Shown here: one piece after another, positions 57,904-64,000 of the stretch
Position numbering within the stretch: position 1 is the first letter of the stretch
Layout: the number at the start of each line of letters is the position of its first letter
DNA from: Cyanophora paradoxa
Lineage: Eukaryota; Glaucocystophyceae; Cyanophorales; Cyanophoraceae
Assembly (NCBI GenBank): GCA_004431415.1
Contig: QPMI01000423.1
Span: 62,001 to 126,000, forward strand
Reading direction: 5' to 3'
DNA: 64,000 bases
Program-made: the position numbers and the translations under genes
Notes under the pieces: generated by a model
Told to the model about the DNA's origin: nothing
What the model saw: only the letters and a program-made list of their open reading frames with translations
The model's database searches: none

Positions 57904-58818
57904 CCGAAGGGAAGAAGAGACCAGAGGCTCTACTGCCGACTTTTGATCCGTGAATCGAGGTTACTCTCGAGCTTTTGGGTATTAGGTATTTGATATATGA
58001 TTGTTAAGAGATTCTATGATGTCATGATGACGATGGACCATTGTTAGAAGATTCGATGACGTCATGATGACGTTAAATGCATTGTAGTAAGATTCTGTCA
58101 GCTGGCTAGTCAGCTGACGGAGGGGGGCTACGCAATCTGACTGTGGGGAGTACGGGTGATTATGCAGCTCCTAGCTAACTTTGCAGTTCCGAGCTCGAGT
58201 GCGCAGCCTGCACCGCTGACCGATCGCTGACCGATCGCGAACGATCGAGATCTAGATCGCAATCTGCTGTACCCTTCTGTTCTGAGCGACAGGCGTACCT
58301 GCAGCTGGCCGAGCTGCCAGGCTGGGTCCCGGCTTCGTTGCAATCGGTACAACTAGTACTGCAGCTGGTTTTTGGCGCTTGTCATCGTGCAGCTCATGCA
58401 TTACAGAAAACTTACCAAACTTAAACTTACCAAAAATATTACTGGTCATCGATATCGCAAAATCACCATGGCCATACTCTTTTTCTACCGGCGCTGGACC
58501 GTTACGTATACGATGATCAGGTAGTCCATGCCGCTTCATGATCAACTAGTACTGTTGCAATTGCGCGCGTTTCGAATTCGTCGGCGCTTCACTTAGTAAA
58601 AGCTTGCCACCGGTAACGGGGTTTCCGGTTGCGCTCGTTTCGTCGGCGCTTAAGCTTGCCACCGGGTTATATAATTATAATGCGTGTGGACAGGTATGGT
58701 ATGCATATGGTATGTGGTATTGGTTTTACTATATGGTATGTGTGTGTCCGCATGCGCAGTGCTAGCCACAGCGCCGGCGCGCGCTGCGCGCGGGCGGGCA
58801 GGAGGCTGACAACGTTAA

Positions 58819-58968
58819 CGTACCCGTGTTTTTCTCGTTTTTTTCCCAGAACGGCGGACCAGGTCCGCCGTTCCGATTGTCCCTGTACCCTGTCCTCCGA
58901 CGTGGCTGGGTTCCTATGCCGAGCAGGTGCTCGGCCACAACAGCGGACCGCATCGTCGGGCCCGGGGC
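58819..58968 (+). repeat. double-palindrome element, copy 1
   Basis: TTTTTTTCCCAG, then a perfect inverted repeat AACGGCGGACC-A-GGTCCGCCGTT in halves (58850-58872), then a second palindrome GCCGAGCA-GG-TGCTCGGC (58918-58935), then CCACAACAGCGGAC and CATCGTCGGGC. Confidence 0.75.
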
Positions 58969-59626
58969 AGATCGTACGAAGGAGTCTGACACGATCCCAT
59001 CCAGCTCATGCCTCTGTCGCATTGGTAAGCGTTGTTCTCGTCGGTTTGGTACCGACTCAGTGTTTTTGATGCGAGTGTTTACGACTCAGTGTCTCACTGA
59101 GTCAGCGCCATCTGGTTGGAGCTGCCTGGTTAACGTCGCCGTGGCGGCGCGCGTCGACGTCGAACGGAATTCGAAGCTTAAGCACCCGGTGCGTCGCTTG
59201 CATTCTCGAGCTCGGTCCTCCTTGTTTCGCTCTTCGCACGACAGGGCGAGCATAGGAGCGCTGAAACGCGTCGTCTTGCGGACCCGGAGGATTCGGGGGC
59301 AGCTGCAGATGGCAAGCGGCCTCGCGCGCGGCCGAGCGGCTGGTGCACGTGCGTGCGCTGCTCTTGCATCACGCTTGCTTGAAGCGACGCCCCGCCGACC
59401 GCCCTGCGCAGCGGTGTGCGCACGCTCGTTCCGGATCGATATATCCTCGCATCGGCTCAGCTGGTGTGAGGCCCGCCTTCCCGCCCTTCCCGCTCTAAGC
59501 GGCGCCCCGCTGACCGCCCTGCGCAGCGGTGTGCGCGTGCTCGTTCCTCGCATCGGCTCAACTCCTGTGAGGACCGCCTTCCCGACCTTAAGCGTCCCGC
59601 TCTAGATCTAAGCGACGCCCCGCTGG

Positions 59627-59757
59627 CCGCAGCTTGATTCCTCCCTGGGGGACGACGCTGGGCCCGCCCTGACGCCCCTGCCTCCAGGCCCAGGCCTGCG
59701 ACCTCGTCCCTTCGTGCCCTCCGCCTCTCCAGCCCGTGCGCCCCGCCCCCCCTCTCC
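59627..59757 (+). repeat. 130-bp direct repeat, copy 1
   Basis: CCGCAGCTTGATTCCTCCCT through CAGCCCGTGCGCCCCGCC. Nearly identical to 60143-60271, with only a handful of substitutions. Confidence 0.85.
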
Positions 59758-60142
59758 CCCGCCTTCCCACCTTTTACAACTTCGTACCCCTGTGCCCCTG
59801 GACCGACGCTGGGCACCCGGGTTCCCGTACGCGTGGCAGGCCGGAGGGGCTGCAGGCCCTGGACGGGAGAGGCCTGCAGGCGTAGGCAATCGATCACCTC
59901 TCGGCCTTCGAGATTCTCGAGTTTTCCGGCCTCTGGTCCGTGCGCCTGTACCCCCCGCTGCCCACAGCCCCCTGACGTCCTGCGCGTGCGCAGGCTGCGA
60001 CGCGCGCGCGTTGCTTGGTTTCATGAAAGCGGCCGCCGCGGGCCTCTCGGGCCGGACGTCTCTCGGGCCTTGAGGAGGTGCGGGCCGAGGGGGGGGGGGG
60101 GGGGGGGGGGGGGCGCCGCGGGGGTACTCACCGACGCCCTCG

Positions 60143-60271
60143 CCGCAGCTTGATTCCTCCCTGGGGGACGACGCTGGGCCCGCCCTGACGCCCCCGCCTC
60201 CAGGCCCAGGCCCGCGACCTCGCCCCTTCGTGCCCTCCGCCTCTCCAGCCCGTGCGCCCCGCCCCCCCTCT
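60143..60271 (+). repeat. 130-bp direct repeat, copy 2
   Basis: Second copy of the 59627-59757 block, about 516 bp downstream. A poly-G run of about 26 (60088-60113) lies just before it and a poly-C run of about 36 (60501-60537) after it. Confidence 0.85.
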
Positions 60272-60499
60272 CCCTCCCCTCCCCCCCTTCTCCCCCCCCC
60301 CCCTTGCGGCTTCATGGTGGAGGCAGCCGGGAAGCAGTGGCGACCGTCCCTCGCGCTTGGTGGGCGCCTCCCCGTCCTCCGCTGATCATGAGCGGCGAGT
60401 GCATGCGGTTCGAATCGCGGCGCTTTCGTGGTGGATGCGGATTGGAAGCAGCGCGCGGCGGCCTCCGGATCCGTTCCGCCCCGCGCCTGGTCCGGGCCT

Positions 60500-60537
<38 letters not shown>

Positions 60538-61696
60538 TGATAGTGTTAGCTAGCTATAGCGCCCTGTATATAAAATATTGTTGCTATAGGTAGATCTAGC
60601 TAAATGTATAGTTAGCTATATAGCGGTAGGAAGATATATGTATATATGGATTTATACCTGCATGCGCAGCTGCAAGTGCAGCGGTATACAAGACACCCGC
60701 TCACGCGGGGAAGGCCCCCCCCTCCTCCCCCCACGTGCACCCCTTCCCACCCATCCACATTCCTTCGAGTTATCCAGATCGAAGGGGAAGGATATCGATA
60801 AATCAGTACAAGAGCTCAATATTTTAATTACTAAGTGACTGAGTTAAAGATCAAGGTAGATCTAAGTACATCTAGATCTGTTTAATTTCGCAATTTTCGT
60901 GAGCCTAGTGCTAGTGCATGTGAGAGCTGCTGAGGCCGGGCGCCCTGGACGATCTCGCTTGCGGCGGACAGCATCGCCGGGCCACAACGTTAACAGCGGA
61001 CAGCATCGTCGGGCTCGCTGCGGCGCCGAGTCTCCGCCCTGCCCGGCGTGCCCTGCCGCCGCCCGCCGCGCTGCCTCCTCGCCCGGCGTGCGGCGTGGCT
61101 GCCCGTCGCGCCTCCGCTCCGCCCTTCGAGTCGCGCTGCCCCCCGCCTCGCGCCGCGCGCCCGGCGTGCCCGCCGCCGTCCGCCGCGCTGCCTCCCCGCT
61201 CTTCGAGCCGCGCTGCCCTCCGCCTTGCGCCGCGCGCCCGGTGATCCGCGCCTCCGCCCGCCCGTCATGGCCTCCGGCCTGCATGGCCCATCATCGTCCG
61301 GTCCTGCGCATCGGTGTCAGCCGCGCCCACGTTGCGCTTGGGGCTGCAGTTCACACACCGCCGTGCTCCCGTCCCGTCGATAGCTATAGAGCCGCGCTGC
61401 AAGCCGCGTCTCCGCCGCGGCCGGCGAGCCGCGCCCCTGCCTGCCCCGACTCGTCTTCCCGTCTCTTTCCCAGGCGGGACGGAAGCGGGGCTCGCTGCGG
61501 CGCCGAGTCTCCGTCCGCCCGGCGTGCCCCGCCGCCCCGCCGGGCGTGCCGTGTTGCCGCCCGCCGTTCCGCCGCTCCGCGGCCGGCTGGACGGCTGCCG
61601 GCTGGACGGCTTTCAATTTGCGGCACGCTTCGAGTGCGATGTACGGGAGCGTTCGTATATATTCGCCCTGCGCAGGGTTGGGCTTGCGGATGACCA

Positions 61697-61850
61697 CGTA
61701 CCCTGTTTTTTTCATGTTTTTTTCCCAGAACGGCGGACTAAGTCCGCCGTTCGCGTTGACCCTGTACCCTGTCCCGACAGGCCGGTCGTGGCTTGGTCTC
61801 TTATGCCGAGCAAGTGCTCGGCCACAACAGCGGACAGCATCGTCGGGCGA
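61697..61850 (+). repeat. double-palindrome element, copy 2
   Basis: Same architecture as 58819-58968: CCCAG, AACGGCGGACT-A-AGTCCGCCGTT in halves (61729-61751), then GCCGAGCA-AG-TGCTCGGC (61805-61822) and CGGACAGCATCGTCGGG. A tail-only fragment lies at about 60980-61013. Confidence 0.75.
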
Positions 61851-62517
61851 GCGCTAGCTCGTGGACGTGTGAGCCTCGGAGCTCGAGACCCGCCCTCCGG
61901 ATCCCGCGCGCGCGGCCCTTCCCGTGCTAAGCTTTAAGTGGCGCCCCGCTGACTGCCCTCTGCAGCTTGGCGCCGCCTCCTGCCGATCTCGAAGTTCACC
62001 CCTGTACATGTGCGGATCAGACCGCGCTGATGTCTGATCGGCACTTAGATGCTATTGCTGCAATTCCTTCCTGTGAGGCCCGTCTTCTCGCCCTGCCCGT
62101 TCTAAGCGGCGCCCCACGTGCACTGGCCGCCCTGCGCAGCTTGGACTGGGTCGCTGCCGTGCGTCGTCCCAGCTGCCCCGCGGCCGCCCCCGCCGAGCCC
62201 ATGGCCAGCCCCGCCCCGGCCCCGCCCCGCCCCGTCCCGTCCTCCCCCGCTCGCCGTGCCCCACCTCGCGATCGCTCCGCCCCGCCCCGCCTCGCCTTGC
62301 GCATGCCCCGCTCTAGATCTGCCCCGCCCCGCCTCATGATCACCCCGCCCTGTCCACGTGCGCGGCGCCGTATCGCACCTGCAGCTGCAGCTGCCCCTGA
62401 CCGCCCTGCCCTGCCCCGCCCCGCCCCTGCGGTGCCTCCGCCCACACATCTAGATCTTGTTGAGCCTCGGAGCCGCGCCGCCACCCCCCTTGCCCCCGTA
62501 AATTCATAAACGGTCTG

Positions 62518-62546
62518 CGTATACGTATACGTATACGTATACGTAT
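62518..62546. repeat. (CGTATA)n repeat
   Basis: Self-complementary run of CGTATA/TACGTA units, about four to five copies. Confidence 0.85.
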
Positions 62547-62838
62547 GCACTATTGGGCGGCGACATCCCCCCCGTCGGCGATATAAAACGTTGTGGGTAT
62601 GGCACCCAGTGACCCTGGAGAATAGCCAACGTTATAACTGCCTTCGGAGGGTGTCGACGTCCCCTAGGCCTAAACGTGCCCCGTAGCTCTTCCAAGTTTG
62701 CGTGCCCGGCCTGGGCAAATTGAATAGGGTGGTTATATATATATATGCAGAGTGAATGAGCCTCGGAGTGAATCGAGGGCTGGTAAGAAGTCCCGAGTTA
62801 TCCCAAGCTGACGTGTTGGGGCCGGGATCCTCAGCCCC

Positions 62839-63992
62839 TTACTCATCCTCATCCGCCTCCTCTAGATCTTCTTCTGATTCTTCCTCGAGCTCTTCATCAT
62901 CTCTCTTCGGTTTCTTCTGCTTCCTGGGCCTGAGGTTGTACTTCACTCCCGCCTTCCGCTTGGTCCCGTTGACCTGCGACTCGGCGATTCCGGTCATCCT
63001 ATATTTATACTATACGCAATGTACCATCGTGTGTGCACCTCTCGCGATCGGTCAGCCGGCCCGGCGGGGAACGATGCCTTGCTGCAGCTGGCACCGCGTA
63101 CAACGGCGAACGGGTTGGCCTTCAACGTCATGGGTAACTTGACGGGGCTCCCTATCCGTTCAGCACTGGGCCATGACTAGTACTGGTCGCAGCAAGATTG
63201 CCGGTACGTATACCGGTGTTAATAGCTGCTCCGGATCCACTGCCATTGAAGAGCACTGCCCTCCATGGTTATTCCCGTAAACGACAGTAAGTGGACCCTG
63301 CTCACCCATTCGATTGCAATTGGTGGCATTTTCGAGTGGGACCGACGCGTGCAGATGTGTGTAGGCGTCCGGAGTCTTCATGATCAGCGACTTCGTGACG
63401 AACCCTTCAGGCAGGCGCTTTCTTTTCTCCTCGTACTCAGTGAGGCCCATGACATCCGAGTAGTAGCCGAACCACAGTTCAGATGGAGCGAAGCTATAGC
63501 TAGAACTGTATCGGTCAAACTTGAACTACACGCACCACGTTCATAGTCACTGAGTCAGCCACTTGTTGGAATTGGAAGAAATTTTAAATGCTCTCGCACC
63601 TCTGCAAATGCAACGACGATGTCTGCAGCACCGTCAACGTTGTAGTTGTCGTACAGCACGCCAAGTGTCTCGAACTTGGCGTCCCTCCCGAACCGAGCAG
63701 TCACCTTACACCCTTTCTTGTCCATGCAAACGTATCCATCCTCGTCCTCCTTGATCACGCAGTTCACGTTGTCTGATTTTAATATCGATATCGGTGTACG
63801 TCGGGGCACCCCGGCCCTTGCATACCACGTTGTCACAATTGAATCAAAACACGCACATTCACTGAACCGGTTCGAATCACACTGCTTGTTTACGTTCACG
63901 TAGTCGTGCGTAGCGGCCGTAAAATCAGAAACGATGTCGTAGCGCATCATGACGAACGTGGTGCGGTCCATGTTTGCCAGTTTATGCGGCAT
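62839..63992 (-). CDS. unidentified gene, 5' end outside window
   Basis: Minus-strand gene at the right edge with a more neutral base composition. The first visible exon (about 63992-63601) reads TTFVMMRYDIVSDFTAATHD, CVIKEDEDGYVCMDKKGCKV and VDGAADIVVAFAE. A GTGCGAG donor near 63600 joins an acceptor GCGTGTAG (about 63524), restoring FKFDRYSSSYSFAPSELWF then GYYSDVMGLTEYEEKRKRLP, and later QGPLTVVYGNNHGGQCSSMA. A final exon (about 63000-62839) encodes KRKAGVKYNLRPRKQKKPKR followed by an acidic Glu/Asp tail and TAA: a nuclear-localisation-like basic patch plus an acidic end. The link from the middle to the last exon is not certain. Family not recognised. Confidence 0.45.
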
Positions 63993-64000
63993 CGATATCC

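Larger units (their letters stand above)
59382..62130 (+). repeat. degenerate family of ~100-bp units
   Basis: The core AAGCGGCGCCCCGCTGACCG and close variants, usually followed by CCCTGCGCAGC, recur at about 59382, 59498, 59609, 61935 and 62104. Often GTGAGGCCCG lies upstream. Confidence 0.6.
57904..62838. other. repeat-rich gene-poor region
   Basis: A/T-richer at 57.9-58.75 kb, with near-palindromic ATGATGTCATGATGACG repeats (58015-58070), then GC-rich degenerate repeats to 62.5 kb. Long frames here have repetitive Arg/Pro/Ala content and no family motif. I see no supportable gene. Confidence 0.45.

Noticed and set aside
58252-58545. 97-codon minus-strand frame (VEKEYGHGDFAISMTSNIFG)
   Set aside because: More protein-like than its neighbours, but I could not link it to any splice partner or family, so it is not listed as a gene.
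60899-61937. Plus-strand frames of 200-260 codons at 60.9-61.9 kb
   Set aside because: They cross the double-palindrome element and degenerate repeats, with Arg/Ala/Pro-biased content and no motif.
62504-62695. Small minus-strand frame with a VYVYVYVY stretch
   Set aside because: The repeat is the CGTATA microsatellite read in frame; there is no other support.

Overview
The window is nuclear DNA of a single-celled eukaryote, most likely an alga. The coding parts are very GC-rich and are cut into many short introns. Donors are mostly GTGCG-like and acceptors are CAG, and an unusually large share of introns begin with GC instead of GT (12 of 26 in the one gene I could resolve completely). The gene set (NSF, a soluble-type adenylyl cyclase, the centriolar-satellite protein PIBF1/CEP90, dynamin-type GTPases, a PKD-domain membrane protein) suits a flagellated protist. 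A haptophyte or similar GC-rich alga is my best guess, but nothing here fixes the taxon.

Layout. 1-2.6 kb: an EF-hand protein on the minus strand, running off the left edge. 3.2-11.7 kb (+): a secreted-then-membrane protein with PKD-like repeats followed by a multi-pass, TRP-like membrane region. 11.9-17.3 kb (-): a many-exon, probably beta-propeller protein converging on the previous gene. 17.3-18.06 kb (-): an F-box-like protein, divergent from 18.17-23.17 kb (+): a complete 27-exon NSF gene, the AAA+ ATPase that disassembles SNARE complexes. 23.2-27.0 kb: gene-poor, less GC-rich and repeat-bearing. 27.0-35.8 kb (+): a soluble adenylyl cyclase with two cyclase domains, an NTPase domain and a helical-repeat tail. 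35.8-40.4 kb: a repeat island with two copies of an inverted-repeat-ended element, hairpin/poly-A elements and tRNA-like sequences. 40.4-41.9 kb (+): an unidentified spliced gene. 42.5-46.0 kb (-): PIBF1/CEP90. 46.1-48.1 kb (+): a protein matching only the cytoplasmic headpiece of a P2C-type (Na/K-ATPase-like) P-type ATPase with its catalytic motifs erased. 48.45-57.1 kb (+): a large P-loop GTPase-like protein of dynamin/SLIP-GC flavour. 57.5-57.9 kb (+): the N-terminal part of a second, ordinary dynamin, cut short. 57.9-62.8 kb: degenerate repeats, including a twice-present double-palindrome element. 62.8-64 kb (-): an unidentified gene running off the right edge.

The cyclase and PIBF1 are both tied to cilia/flagella in other organisms, so the 27-48 kb part may be enriched for flagellar functions; this is inference only. 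Two head-to-head gene pairs (F-box/NSF and PIBF1/P-ATPase-like) have start codons only about 110 bp apart, implying compact shared promoters. Exon edges were set by eye from reading-frame continuity, splice signals and family alignment. They are firm for NSF and the P-ATPase-like gene, good for much of the cyclase, and approximate elsewhere.
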